Origin: Vibrio sp. STUT-A11
GTDB lineage: Bacteria > Pseudomonadota > Gammaproteobacteria > Enterobacterales > Vibrionaceae
Length of the DNA stretch: 64,000 nt
Direction of reading: 5' to 3'
NCBI RefSeq assembly: GCF_026000435.1
Contig: NZ_AP026764.1
Span: 1,820,229-1,884,228, forward strand
Shown: in pieces, positions 1-8,763 of the stretch
How the letters are laid out: the number at the start of each line of letters is the position of its first letter
Position numbering within the stretch: position 1 is the stretch's first letter
Translations under genes and position numbers: made by a program
Notes under the pieces: generated by a model
Database searches by the model: none
What the model was told of the DNA's origin: nothing
What the model saw: the letters and a program-made list of their open reading frames with translations, nothing else

Positions 1-82
1 TTGGATAGGTATTAGCCGGATTATCACCAAGAAATACCCTCTTTTTATCGGTAAAAACATGTTCGCTCACCTTTGAAAACAT
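1..82 (-). CDS. Possible N-terminal part of a gene running off the left edge
   Basis: On the minus strand an open frame begins with ATG at 82 (alternatives GTG at 70) and stays open to the window edge. It reads MFSKVSEHVF then a stretch ending DNPANTYP, which looks protein-like but is not recognised. A second frame starting with ATG at 60 is also open and has an AAAGG ribosome-site candidate nine bases upstream, so the correct frame cannot be settled here. The AraC-type site at 104-145 lies just upstream and has the same orientation relative to this gene as the other two copies have to theirs, which is the main reason to suspect a gene. Confidence 0.25.
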   Translation of the reverse strand, partial: MFSKVSEHVFTDKKRVFLGDNPANTYP

Positions 83-103
83 TATGCGGTTCCAGCCTAT
101 AAA

Positions 104-145
104 TTGTTATAACTGCTGTTGCAATTGACTATGTCGTTTGGTGCA
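104..145. promoter_or_regulatory. AraC-type operator copy A (22-bp-spaced direct repeat)
   Basis: A TGTTGCA half-site at 117-123, preceded by TTATAACTGC, is repeated as TTGGTGCA ending at 145, exactly 22 bp later. Nearly the same arrangement occurs at 3211-3252 and 8538-8574. Direct repeats two helical turns apart are typical for AraC-family dimers, and an AraC gene lies in this locus. It could serve the leftward gene at the window edge, the rightward gene at 276, or both. Confidence 0.6.
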
Positions 146-275
146 AAGTAAGACATAGCAACGAGATGCAACGCTGTGGACCATGAAGGAGCTTGTTCGT
201 TTGAATTATTACCGAGTCAACACTTGGTTATTTTTTGAGCTAAACTTGATCGGCGTCAACAGAAAGGAGTTAGAC

Positions 276-578
276 ATGACTAGTGCAATGAAATGCTTAT
301 CTTTTATAGGATTGTTTTTATCAGCTAATGTGCTGGCTTGTAATGTAACGGAGGAGATGGGTGTTCAGGTCATCAAAAAAACACTTACCCCAGAGCAAAT
401 ACAGTCCTCTCTTGATAAATGGAGAACCAAAGAGCTAGCAAAAATTGATTCGATACCAATGGTTCAGTTCCAACACGATATCGCCCCCGCTGGTGCTCGT
501 GAAACACTAGCTCGTCATGTGGTTGAAGCCAAGTATAGCGAAATGGCTTATGAACTGGGCTTATACCAACCTAAATAA
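276..578 (+). CDS. Small secreted protein of unknown function
   Basis: This 100-residue product has a short signal peptide (MTSAMKCLSFIGLFLSANVL, cut probably before or at the AC that follows). The mature part is rich in charged residues, with no recognised domain. I chose ATG 276 over the upstream GTG/ATG options because AGGAG sits at 265-269, six bases before it, and because the signal peptide begins there; the frame itself is open from 183. The C-terminus ends LGLYQPK. It lies about 130 bp downstream of AraC-type site A and may therefore belong to the same rhamnoside/PTS regulon, but the site could equally serve the leftward gene. Function unknown. Confidence 0.55.
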   Translation: MTSAMKCLSFIGLFLSANVLACNVTEEMGVQVIKKTLTPEQIQSSLDKWRTKELAKIDSIPMVQFQHDIAPAGARETLARHVVEAKYSEMAYELGLYQPK

Positions 579-604
579 CCAACCTATTAGTCGGGAATTG
601 AAAC

Positions 605-640
605 CAAAAAAGCCGATGTGTTGGTGTAAAACACATCGGC
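605..640 (-). terminator. Rho-independent terminator of the porin-esterase operon
   Basis: Perfect 11-bp stem GCCGATGTGTT (612-622) with AACACATCGGC (630-640) around a 7-base loop. Read on the minus strand it is followed by a run of six T (606-611 complement). It ends transcripts coming from the esterase gene at 709. Confidence 0.8.
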
Positions 641-708
641 AATATAACAATAGAGTTCAGTCAGACCTTACCTGAACACAAATACAGGCAGCTTTTTAAC
701 CCATCATG

Positions 709-1653
709 TTACTTTAGGTTCTCATCTAAAAACGCGATAATCGTTTCCATGATCTCTGGTTGATACCATAGGAAACCAGCATGGTCAGCACCTTTCACCA
801 CATAACGTGTAGAATCCACACCTTTATCAATTAACGCTTCGTGAAGAATCGCAGTTTGACTTGGTGAAACCACTGGATCTTTGTCACCATGCATCAACAA
901 GAATGGCGGTGTTTTGTCAGAGATATGTGTTAGCGGGTTAGCGTAAGCGGCTTTCTTAAGGTCACTCTTGATTGCACCACCTTCCATAAACGGTACGCCA
1001 TTAACCAGCATCGCTTCCGGAATCGCTTCTGATTCATGCTTCTTCTGTCTCTCTTTATCGTAGTCGGCAGCAACACGAGTCAAATCTGACAAACCGTACA
1101 AATCAATGGCCGCTTGCACATCACTACTTTGATCTAGGTTTGCACCTTTATCAAACTCGTCCATACCATTAGTGGTCGCAGCAATCGCAGCTAAGTAACC
1201 ACCAGCAGATTCACCCATAATCGCAATACGCTTTGGATCAATGCCAAATTTCTGCGCATTAGCACGCATGTAGCGCACTGCAGATTTCACATCTTCCAGC
1301 ATGCCCGGGAACGTCACCATCGGCACCACGCGGTAGTCGATACTTGCGACAACATAACCTGCCCGTGCCATATCCACTCGTTGACCGATGAACTTGGTTT
1401 TAGGCGCATCCATAAAGCCGCCACCAGTAACAAAAAGTACCGCAGGTAATGGCTCTGTAGAAAAAGGCTGGATTACATCCATCGATAGTGTGATTGGACG
1501 CCCCATGTTGTTGAAGGTTTCGGCGTAAACAAAATCAGCATTAAGACGGATTGGCGGAACTGTCATCTTTACATCAAGCTCAACGCTGTCTTTACTTGCA
1601 GAAAAAGCCATCGATGACATTACCAAAGTAGACAACAAAAGAAGTTTTTTCAT
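709..1653 (-). CDS. Secreted alpha/beta-hydrolase, carbohydrate-esterase-like
   Basis: A 314-residue enzyme of the BD-FAE / acetyl-esterase type alpha/beta-hydrolase group. A signal peptide (about residues 1-19) indicates export to the periplasm. The oxyanion segment is GGGF near residue 77, the nucleophile is Ser149 in GESAGG, and the likely Asp and His of the triad lie in GDKDPVV (about 257) and ADHAGF (about 291). It is the second gene of a porin-esterase pair with a hairpin between them, downstream of an AraC-type site shared with a rhamnosidase operon. This suggests it removes acyl groups from a plant- or algal-type oligosaccharide before transport. The substrate is inference; the hydrolase fold is clear. 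A general esterase/lipase role remains possible. Confidence 0.8.
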   Translation of the reverse strand: MKKLLLLSTLVMSSMAFSASKDSVELDVKMTVPPIRLNADFVYAETFNNMGRPITLSMDVIQPFSTEPLPAVLFVTGGGFMDAPKTKFIGQRVDMARAGYVVASIDYRVVPMVTFPGMLEDVKSAVRYMRANAQKFGIDPKRIAIMGESAGGYLAAIAATTNGMDEFDKGANLDQSSDVQAAIDLYGLSDLTRVAADYDKERQKKHESEAIPEAMLVNGVPFMEGGAIKSDLKKAAYANPLTHISDKTPPFLLMHGDKDPVVSPSQTAILHEALIDKGVDSTRYVVKGADHAGFLWYQPEIMETIIAFLDENLK

Positions 1654-1701
1654 TAGAATATTCCTAGTCGATATCAGTAATTAGAACACTTTGAATCTTT
1701 T

Positions 1702-1730
1702 AAGAGGCAGCACCAATAGTGATGCCTCTT
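1702..1730 (-). other. Intercistronic hairpin between porin and esterase
   Basis: Stem AAGAGGCA (1702-1709) with TGCCTCTT (1723-1730) and a smaller inner CAC/GTG pairing. No T-run follows on the minus strand, so it looks like an mRNA-stabilising or partial-termination hairpin that could lower esterase expression relative to porin. Confidence 0.5.
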
Positions 1731-1748
1731 CTTATAATCTATAGCGGT

Positions 1749-3065
1749 TTAGAAGAAAGCTTCCATTCTGAAGCCGATACGCCATTCATTATCAACGTCT
1801 AAATCTGTGATTTCTTGGTCACCGCCGACGTACGCTACGCTGAAGTTTGTGATTGGTGCAATCCAAGGCAATGTTTTTAGCTGAATGGAAGGACCAACAG
1901 CGATCTTATACATATTACCCGTATCACCTTCCACACCATTTCGGTTACTCATGTGTGCATAAATCGCTTCATACTGCATAGAAAGATGATTGGTTAGAGG
2001 CTGATAAACATTTACACCAGCAAACGCTTTTTGTTCAGTTTCTCCACCATAGTAGTATGATTTTGAAGGAAGATATGGGTTGATATCCATCAACTCAGTG
2101 ACACCACGCTCATCTTCGCGATCGGTGTATTCATAAGTTAATGCCGGTTCAATAGTAAAACCTTTAAATTGGTTAATCATACCGTAGTAAGAAGCACGCA
2201 TTGATACATCGTCTTCTTCACTCAGTACTGTAATACGGTTGGTGTTTAAGTATGGAGCAATCACGCCTTTACCTGCTTGAACGATAAAAGTGGAGCTACC
2301 ATCCATGCCCATATAAGAACCAAACTTGTATTTACCAAATGCACTGAATGCGTCACGCTTGGTTCCGTAATGAGGAAGGTTTGGCACACCTTTATCATCT
2401 AAATAAGTAAATCTATCACTCAGTTCTTTTACGTAAGTTGCACCAAATTCTGCGTTACCAATTCGATATGCAAAATCAACCAGGTATCTTGATGGCTCGG
2501 CGGTTTTGTAAAACTCATCACTCCAACCTGATGGTTCATCCTGGTTGTAACCGATAGTTAAGTCGAAGTTGTCACTGTTGTAACCAAAACCCGCATCTGC
2601 ATTAATTTCACGGATGTTGTAGGCAAAAATGCGAATTCGCTCACCGGTATATTTGCGCCCAGCCCAAACAACTGCATCGCTCGGCAGAAAATCTAGGCCG
2701 CCGTATTGTGCATAGAGTTGTTGCGCTTCGACCCCTTTGTCTCCGTAACCAACAATTTCAAAAGTCAGGTCAGCCCACTGGCCCTCTTCTGCTACACCTT
2801 CCCAGCGCTTATTCATTGCGATTGCAGTGAACATGTCATGCCAGTAGCTGTTCGCCATGTCACCCATTTTACCGCGAGGGTCTTGGTTTGGACCGGTTGG
2901 ATCAATATGGAATGCTAGGTTTTTGGCTTTACCTGTTTCTGCGTGGAAGTCACTCGCCACCATTGCATAACCATGGAACGTAAAACTGTCTTCAGCAAAT
3001 GTAGGGACGGAAGCGGTTGCGGCAAGCGCTGCTGAAATTGCCACCACCAGGTTCAACTTTTTCAT
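1749..3065 (-). CDS. LamB-family outer-membrane carbohydrate porin
   Basis: A 438-residue precursor with a clear signal peptide (MKKLNLVVAISAALAATASV, then FAED). The mature protein is made of alternating aromatic/polar beta strands and ends with the outer-membrane signature ...EAFF. The segment around residues 137-165 (WAGRKYTGERIRI then INADAGFGYN) matches the maltoporin (LamB) family layout, where it forms the sugar greasy-slide region. It is the first gene of the operon with the esterase and lies about 160 bp from AraC-type site B, so it probably lets the oligosaccharide handled by the GH78/EIIC operon cross the outer membrane. The exact sugar is unknown; a maltodextrin role is less likely given the neighbours. 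Confidence 0.82.
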   Translation of the reverse strand: MKKLNLVVAISAALAATASVPTFAEDSFTFHGYAMVASDFHAETGKAKNLAFHIDPTGPNQDPRGKMGDMANSYWHDMFTAIAMNKRWEGVAEEGQWADLTFEIVGYGDKGVEAQQLYAQYGGLDFLPSDAVVWAGRKYTGERIRIFAYNIREINADAGFGYNSDNFDLTIGYNQDEPSGWSDEFYKTAEPSRYLVDFAYRIGNAEFGATYVKELSDRFTYLDDKGVPNLPHYGTKRDAFSAFGKYKFGSYMGMDGSSTFIVQAGKGVIAPYLNTNRITVLSEEDDVSMRASYYGMINQFKGFTIEPALTYEYTDREDERGVTELMDINPYLPSKSYYYGGETEQKAFAGVNVYQPLTNHLSMQYEAIYAHMSNRNGVEGDTGNMYKIAVGPSIQLKTLPWIAPITNFSVAYVGGDQEITDLDVDNEWRIGFRMEAFF

Positions 3066-3210
3066 TTATGTTACTCCGTTATATTTAATTATCCGAGATA
3101 CCTTTATATTTATTTAATTGCTTATCTCAGTGTCATTGAATATCGCTAACTCTTTGAATTATTAGTTAGTCTGCAATCAATGGATCTATTATGTGGAATA
3201 ACGAATAAGA

Positions 3211-3252
3211 TTGTTATAACTGATGTTGCAGTCGTATTTGTCGGTTGATGCA
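3211..3252. promoter_or_regulatory. AraC-type operator copy B upstream of the porin
   Basis: TGTTGCA at 3224-3230 and TGATGCA at 3246-3252 are 22 bp apart, and the site is preceded by TTGTTATAACTG, identical in 11 of 12 positions to copy A. It lies in the 350-bp space before the porin gene. Nothing else is evident in 3066-3372 except AT-rich promoter-like sequence. Confidence 0.65.
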
Positions 3253-3372
3253 CATTGTGAATTCGAAGACGATTTAAATCACACTTCGATGGAATTAGGA
3301 GGAATCACAGTGGGTTTTTCATACATACCGTATAGAATAATTACTCTTATTTTCTCTAATCATTGAATAATA

Positions 3373-3398
3373 ATAAACCAGCATTCAAGCTGGTTTAT
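3373..3398 (-). terminator. Terminator after the AraC gene
   Basis: Stem ATAAACCAGC (3373-3382) with GCTGGTTTAT (3389-3398) and a 6-base loop, followed on the minus strand by a T-rich tail. It closes the EIIC-GH78-AraC operon. Confidence 0.7.
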
Positions 3399-3419
3399 TT
3401 ATTTACAATTAAAAATAAG

Positions 3420-4391
3420 TTAACAAACAGGTTCTGTTTCGTCACTAGACCTAACGGAATCACGATATTCTTTTACGCTAACATTGTATTTATCTTTAAA
3501 TACGCGATAAAAGTGAGAGGCATTTTCATAACCTGTCATATTAATCACGTCGATAATAGAGTGATCAGTATACTTCAATAAATAGATAGCTCGCTCGATA
3601 CGTTTTTCAATAACTAATTCACTGAATGTTTTCCCAGTGTAGCTCTTGAGCAACCGACTTACCTTGTAGTTCGGCTGATTGATTTTGTCAGCAATCACTT
3701 TAAGGCTCGCGTCTTGAAAGTTTTCATCAATGTACTTAAGGACTGTCAACGCTAAGGAATCAATATAGTTAGAGCTGATATAGTAATCTGTGTTATCTAC
3801 ATTGGACAACAAATCAGTGATCAGTAAGCCAACAAGAAAGTGAACTCGCATTTGCTTTAGTACTTTATCACTGTATATCTCATTGATAATTTTACATACT
3901 GAATACTGTATTTCTTGATCATGGCTGACTTTAAAGTGAACATGCTCACCTGATTTATTTTTCCCGTTAATAGAAGAAAGAATAAATTTAGTGATCAAGT
4001 TCTCATCATCAAATAGTGATATTAATCGAGCAATATAGTCTGCCTCAATAATAAAATTAATTATTATATCATCTTCACCCGTCACATCTATTTGATGTTG
4101 AGCATATTGATTAAGCAGCAACATCTCACCAGCTTTTAGCTCGACACTTTTTCCATTAACAACTTGGCGCATTGTACCGCTATACACATACACTAACTCA
4201 ATATAGTCATGAGAGTGCATTGGCACTGCAATAAAACGAGTATGCTTCTCAATAAATATATGCCGGTCACGGTAGAAGTCACCTTCTAACCGTTTAAAAA
4301 ACACCGGAGTAAAGTCAGGTTTATTCTCTAGGATCTCTAATTCTTTATCAGTATGTAAAAGCAATTGTTCATGAACTTTTGAATTAAGCAT
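3420..4391 (-). CDS. AraC-family transcriptional regulator with cupin sensor
   Basis: A 323-residue activator-type protein. Residues about 45-125 form a cupin-like sensing domain (HSHDYIELVYVYSG, then VNGKSVELKAGEMLLLNQ). Residues about 215-315 hold the two helix-turn-helix units of the AraC/XylS family, ending with the typical second-helix pattern YENASHFYRVFKDKYNVS. The start ATG has an AAAGG site six to ten bases upstream. It is the last gene of the operon EIIC-GH78-AraC, 13 bases after the GH78 stop, so it probably autoregulates. Three 22-bp-spaced repeats (sites A, B, C) in this locus are its likely operators. The inducer is presumably the imported glycoside or free rhamnose. Confidence 0.88.
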   Translation of the reverse strand: MLNSKVHEQLLLHTDKELEILENKPDFTPVFFKRLEGDFYRDRHIFIEKHTRFIAVPMHSHDYIELVYVYSGTMRQVVNGKSVELKAGEMLLLNQYAQHQIDVTGEDDIIINFIIEADYIARLISLFDDENLITKFILSSINGKNKSGEHVHFKVSHDQEIQYSVCKIINEIYSDKVLKQMRVHFLVGLLITDLLSNVDNTDYYISSNYIDSLALTVLKYIDENFQDASLKVIADKINQPNYKVSRLLKSYTGKTFSELVIEKRIERAIYLLKYTDHSIIDVINMTGYENASHFYRVFKDKYNVSVKEYRDSVRSSDETEPVC

Positions 4392-4404
4392 AATAAGCCT
4401 TTGA

Positions 4405-7065
4405 TCAACAAAAATCGTCCATGAATAATAAACCAGTCTTCAATGTAAGTTGCAACGCTGTCGTTTCGGATATGTCGTACTGTACGTAATTTTCACCGAC
4501 GAGTTCAGCTGTCAGATGACGCACGGCCTCCCGCCACTCTTTCGGTAATATCAAACGAGCAGATTTTAATCCGACTGGCACGTGAACCGTCAAGGTAATA
4601 CAACCACTTTGCTCACGTTGCCACCCACAACGGATTTCACCACGTACTGATTGGAAGCGACAGTCAACGCCACTAACTTGAGGTTCAAAAAATGGCTTGA
4701 TCGTGACTCGGTCTGCCGCACAGGCGTCAGAATCGACTAATATCCCCCCAAGTGCGCTATAGAACCATGATACATATGAGCTAAACATGGCATGATTACA
4801 AGAGCCATTGTCGTTATCGCCGAAAAACTCATTCAGCGAGCCACTACCATCCTGCAACATACTCGGGATGCCGATTGTATTATTAAGCCAAGGGTAAATC
4901 AGTTGGTTGAGATCATAAAGATTAGCGATTTGGTAAAAGAAACTTTGACCAAAAATACCACACTCGATATCAAAACCTGCGTCTTGCACTAAACCTTTCA
5001 GATCTGAAATCAGCTGGCTTGGCTCACTCTCTAACTCAAAATAAAGCGCAAAAACATAACTGGTCTGGCTGCGGTCAGCGTAGCTGCCGTCGTCATTACG
5101 ATACTGCTTGATCAGACTAGTTTTATATTCCAACGCCTGCTGATTGTATCTGACATATTTTTCTTCCCAACCCGCAACCTGACAGAGTTCAGCCAGTAAC
5201 CTAAGATGGTAGTAATAGAAACAAGCAGCCGTAAAAGAAAGCGCCGGTGAGCCGTTTTTGATGTTACTCTTATCCGCGACCTTACTTCCCCAGTCACCCA
5301 AGCAGAATTGAGCAAGATTTTCTTGATCAAGCGTATTTAAGTGAGCCATTTGACACTCTAGAGCAGGAAGCAGTTCAGTCACCAAAGCTGCATTACCATA
5401 ATATTGATAATGGGTTTTGAGCAGATAAGGGACGGCTAATTGCCAGCCAAGCGGTCCTGCGCCCTCGCCCGTACCTTTGGTTTGAATGCCCATAAAGGGC
5501 GCGGTTTCAGGGAATCCACCATTCACTCTCTGCTCAGCAACAAAATCTTTAATGGTTTTTTCATAAAGCTGTGCTGAGTTAAACATCATCGCTTGTGAAT
5601 GCGCTAACGCGACCATATCACCGCCGTAAGCAAGCCTTTCACGCGCGCAGTCTTCAATAACAGAGTGGATGTTATTTAGCTTAGTAATCTCGGCAGCATG
5701 GTATAGGCGATGAATATTATCATCCGAGCAGGAAAAATAACCGGTTGATGACAACAAGGTATTCGCGTACACCGCCTTGATATGCTGTAACTGCTCAAGT
5801 GCAATACCGGTCACCTGAACATATCGAAATGAATGGTAGGTGTAACGGTTAATGAAATGCATTTTCCCGGCACGACAGATACAACGGTCTCGTTGATCAC
5901 CACGCTCAGGTGCACCAGCGCCGCCCGGCACAATAACATTTGGCTCGACTTCTTTACCAACAAAGCCGGCCAGCGTTGAATCAGTGTCTAAAGTATCGTT
6001 TGCGGCAAGTTGTTCGCTGTATAAAAACTCAACTTCATCACCTTCTTGTGCCGTAAACTCGACATCAATAAAACCACTAACCATGGTGCCAAAATCAACA
6101 ATATGATCAGTGGCTGAAAGCGAGTAAATGTGCTTTGCACTCACTTCTTCACTGCGACAGATCTTATCAAGATTGCTTGGCTTTAATACGCCTTTAGGAC
6201 CTTGACTAATAACAGTAGGCTCCCACACTGGATTCACCAAACGATTATTCGCTTGTTCGATCAACCTGAAGTCTATCAACTCACCTAAATAGAGGTTGTT
6301 GAAGAGATATGGACCGTTGGTACATTCCCAACTTGAGTCCGTTGATACGACCACACATTTACCATCGTGCTCTTTAAGTACGATATCGGCAAGTAACGTC
6401 GGCTGACCTGTCGTCAGGTTCTGTCGTAAGTTATATTTACCAAACAGAGTCAAAGGTGCTGGGTTATACCAACCATTGGCAAGTTCCACGACGATCTCAT
6501 TGTCACCCTGGTGCAGATAGGTTGAAATATCAAAGGAATCGTAATACACCAACTCTGCATAATTGGTCCAATCGTTATTCAATTCATAGTTTGAAACTTT
6601 CTGACCATTTATAAAAAGTGTGTAATACCCCAAACCCACGATATGAATCAATGCTTCCTGTGTTTGCTCGGTTATCGTGAACTGCTTTCTGAATACTGGA
6701 TTATGGCAATCTTCATAGTAGTGTTCATCAGTGACAAGCGGTGAGTTAGCAGAGATCCAACTCCCGTTGAACTCACCTTTATTACCACTGATTAGTGAAG
6801 CATTAAGAACTTGAACCTCACCATCAACACCATAAACAGTGACTTCAATATCGTAGCAGCAGCTTGCGGTTAGCTCTATATCAGACAAGGTATAGCAACT
6901 CTCGTTGCTATACTCTTCTGCGATGTGAGCCGTTTGAAAATTGCTGAAAAGCTTAAAGGTAAAGTGTGACTGTTTAAAGTCCACCAGCCATCGACACTGG
7001 ACCGGAAGTGTATCGATAGTCATTAATTCATGCTTTCCATTAACTGTTAGGCTATTCATCATCAT
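4405..7065 (-). CDS. GH78 alpha-L-rhamnosidase-like glycosidase
   Basis: An 886-residue multi-domain protein with the family-78 layout: N-terminal beta domains (the GDNEIVVELANGWYNP segment near residue 190 is typical), a central alpha/alpha barrel and a C-terminal beta sandwich. The barrel carries the family signature EDCARERLAYGGD near residue 470, in which acidic residues line the active site, and a HAMFSSYVSWFYSALGG segment near its end. There is no signal peptide, so it should act in the cytoplasm on imported rhamnosides, releasing L-rhamnose by inverting hydrolysis (family knowledge). It starts a few bases after the EIIC stop, so the two are translationally close. No rhamnose catabolic genes (rhaBAD) are nearby. 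Some GH78 relatives are poorly characterised, so specificity for rhamnose is likely but unproven. Confidence 0.82.
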   Translation of the reverse strand: MMMNSLTVNGKHELMTIDTLPVQCRWLVDFKQSHFTFKLFSNFQTAHIAEEYSNESCYTLSDIELTASCCYDIEVTVYGVDGEVQVLNASLISGNKGEFNGSWISANSPLVTDEHYYEDCHNPVFRKQFTITEQTQEALIHIVGLGYYTLFINGQKVSNYELNNDWTNYAELVYYDSFDISTYLHQGDNEIVVELANGWYNPAPLTLFGKYNLRQNLTTGQPTLLADIVLKEHDGKCVVVSTDSSWECTNGPYLFNNLYLGELIDFRLIEQANNRLVNPVWEPTVISQGPKGVLKPSNLDKICRSEEVSAKHIYSLSATDHIVDFGTMVSGFIDVEFTAQEGDEVEFLYSEQLAANDTLDTDSTLAGFVGKEVEPNVIVPGGAGAPERGDQRDRCICRAGKMHFINRYTYHSFRYVQVTGIALEQLQHIKAVYANTLLSSTGYFSCSDDNIHRLYHAAEITKLNNIHSVIEDCARERLAYGGDMVALAHSQAMMFNSAQLYEKTIKDFVAEQRVNGGFPETAPFMGIQTKGTGEGAGPLGWQLAVPYLLKTHYQYYGNAALVTELLPALECQMAHLNTLDQENLAQFCLGDWGSKVADKSNIKNGSPALSFTAACFYYYHLRLLAELCQVAGWEEKYVRYNQQALEYKTSLIKQYRNDDGSYADRSQTSYVFALYFELESEPSQLISDLKGLVQDAGFDIECGIFGQSFFYQIANLYDLNQLIYPWLNNTIGIPSMLQDGSGSLNEFFGDNDNGSCNHAMFSSYVSWFYSALGGILVDSDACAADRVTIKPFFEPQVSGVDCRFQSVRGEIRCGWQREQSGCITLTVHVPVGLKSARLILPKEWREAVRHLTAELVGENYVQYDISETTALQLTLKTGLLFMDDFC

Positions 7066-7070
7066 AAAAC

Positions 7071-8417
7071 TTATGCGCTCACTTCAGATGACTGTTCAGC
7101 GTCAAATTGTTCACGAGCACGTTTCTGCTCGGCAATCTGAGCTTGTCTCTCTTCTTCAGTTTCTTCAGCAAAAGCAATGCGATCGGCAATCTTGAAGAAG
7201 AAGTACCAGCCAGCGAAGCGGATAAACAGCGCGACGAACTGGAATGCAGCAATCTTCCAGCTACCCTGCATAAAGCCCGATACGATAACTGGCATACCGG
7301 CAGGTGTCATAACACCAGCAACCGCAGGAAGAATACCTGCCACTGTTAAGTAGTATGCAGCGCCAAGAAGAACGGCATTAAGCAGAATGTAAGGAATAGC
7401 AAGCGCAAAGTTCATTACCAGTGGCACACCGTATGCCATTGGTTCACCGATAGTAAATACCGCAGGTGGTAGCGAGATGCGGCCCAGTGTTTTGTAACGC
7501 TGGCTTCGAGCCATAAACGCAAGCATAAAGGCAAGTGGTAACAAATCACCCGCAGTGTATGTCATAAAGAAAGCGAAGCCAGTGATGTTTGGCGTTGGTG
7601 CGCCAGACGAAAATGCCGCTAGCTGAGCTGCGTCCATGGCAAACCAAATTGGAGCAACAACACCTAACGTGATGGCATGACCATGCAGACCAAAGAACCA
7701 AAGTAACTGTACAACGATTGAAACCACAATCACTGAACCAATGCCAGCACCAAGATCCGTCAGCGGAGCCTGAATAATACCGTAGATGATTTCGTGTACA
7801 CTACCAAGATCGTTGATAGTGATGGTTGCCGACAACACAGTGAAAGCGGTTAAAATCACCAGGCCAGGAATAAGTGCAGAGAACGATTTAGAGATAAACT
7901 CAGGCACACCATCCGGCATGCGTATGATCAGCCCTTTCTTAGTGATCCAGACGAAAGTACGCGCTGAAATAAATGCAACCATGATCCCCGTAAACAAGCC
8001 CATCGCACCGAGCCAGGTGTTCGGGATTGAGTAAGCTTGTCCTAGAGGTCCCATCTCACCCAGTTCGTACGGGGTAAGAATAAAGAACGATATCATGGAG
8101 ATCAAACCAGCCGTGAACCCATCAACATCGAAGCTTTTAGCGACATTATAAGCAATAGAAAAGGCGACAAGTACTGCCAGGAAGTTGTTGGTAAAGTTGA
8201 TTGGAATATCGAAAAACTGACCCAGTCCGTGACGTAAGATGAAGTCTTGATAAGCTGGTATTGGTAAGACTTTTAGCAGCGTTGCGAAAGAACTCATAAT
8301 GGTAGCAGGCAGCACCATCATCATGCCTTTCATAATGGATTGCAAATATCTGTTTTGCCCGATTTTCTGCATAACAGCCATTAAGCCATCCTGCATTTTG
8401 CTTGTATCAATATTCAT
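7071..8417 (-). CDS. PTS EIIC, lactose/cellobiose (CelB-like) family
   Basis: An integral membrane permease domain of about 448 residues with some ten hydrophobic segments. It has the CelB-type features PDGVPEFISKSFSALIPG (about residue 170) and IGEPMAYGVPLVMN (about 320), which is the sugar-binding and phosphate-transfer region of this superfamily. The first potential codon at 8435 is TTG; ATG at 8429 and ATG at 8417 follow, none with a strong ribosome site, and 8417 gives the usual family N-terminus. It is the first gene of the operon with GH78 and AraC. No EIIA or EIIB gene for this family is present in the window, so it must borrow them or work differently. The substrate is probably a rhamnosyl disaccharide or rhamnoside (inference). 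Confidence 0.85.
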   Translation of the reverse strand: MNIDTSKMQDGLMAVMQKIGQNRYLQSIMKGMMMVLPATIMSSFATLLKVLPIPAYQDFILRHGLGQFFDIPINFTNNFLAVLVAFSIAYNVAKSFDVDGFTAGLISMISFFILTPYELGEMGPLGQAYSIPNTWLGAMGLFTGIMVAFISARTFVWITKKGLIIRMPDGVPEFISKSFSALIPGLVILTAFTVLSATITINDLGSVHEIIYGIIQAPLTDLGAGIGSVIVVSIVVQLLWFFGLHGHAITLGVVAPIWFAMDAAQLAAFSSGAPTPNITGFAFFMTYTAGDLLPLAFMLAFMARSQRYKTLGRISLPPAVFTIGEPMAYGVPLVMNFALAIPYILLNAVLLGAAYYLTVAGILPAVAGVMTPAGMPVIVSGFMQGSWKIAAFQFVALFIRFAGWYFFFKIADRIAFAEETEEERQAQIAEQKRAREQFDAEQSSEVSA

Positions 8418-8473
8418 AATTCCGACCATTTTCAATAAGTTATAATAACTGTCTAATTGTTAGTGAGTCCAAA

Positions 8474-8491
8474 AGGCACTGTCTAGTGCCT
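8474..8491 (-). other. Leader hairpin before the EIIC operon
   Basis: Perfect 7-bp stem AGGCACT (8474-8480) with AGTGCCT (8485-8491) and a 4-base loop, located 57 bp before the EIIC start. It could be a leader structure or a small palindromic protein-binding site. Confidence 0.4.
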
Positions 8492-8537
8492 AGTCATCTC
8501 GATAGTGAGATAATAAAAACATCGATTAAATACCGTA

Positions 8538-8574
8538 ATAACGGTTGTTGCATCCCTACATGACCGTCCTTGCA
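8538..8574. promoter_or_regulatory. AraC-type operator copy C upstream of the EIIC operon
   Basis: TGTTGCA at 8546-8552 and CCTTGCA at 8568-8574 keep the same 22-bp spacing as copies A and B, with ATAAC upstream conserved. The rest of the 8436-8763 gap (328 bp) holds the leader hairpin and a weak terminator for glucokinase; no gene is seen there. Confidence 0.62.
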
Positions 8575-8701
8575 AACTGTGGACTAAGGGTTTAATGGCT
8601 CAAAATAACAAGGTGGAATAGATATGTTGATCACAACATTTTGGGTTGGAGTGCGAAAAATATTCATCGCTAAACCGTTTTTTATACGTAGAAGGGAGTT
8701 A

Positions 8702-8729
8702 TAAAAGCCCCACCTAGCATTCTGAGGTG
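8702..8729 (-). terminator. Weak terminator after glucokinase
   Basis: Short stem CACCT (8711-8715) with AGGTG (8725-8729), followed on the minus strand by GGGCTTTTAT. It is in the right place for the end of the glucokinase transcript, but the stem is short. Confidence 0.35.
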
Positions 8730-8763
8730 ATTCGAACGCTCTGACTGAGGCTTATCAGAAACT

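Noticed and set aside
1749..3065. Calling the first porin a maltoporin
   Set aside because: No maltose genes nearby; only the family, not the substrate, is supported.
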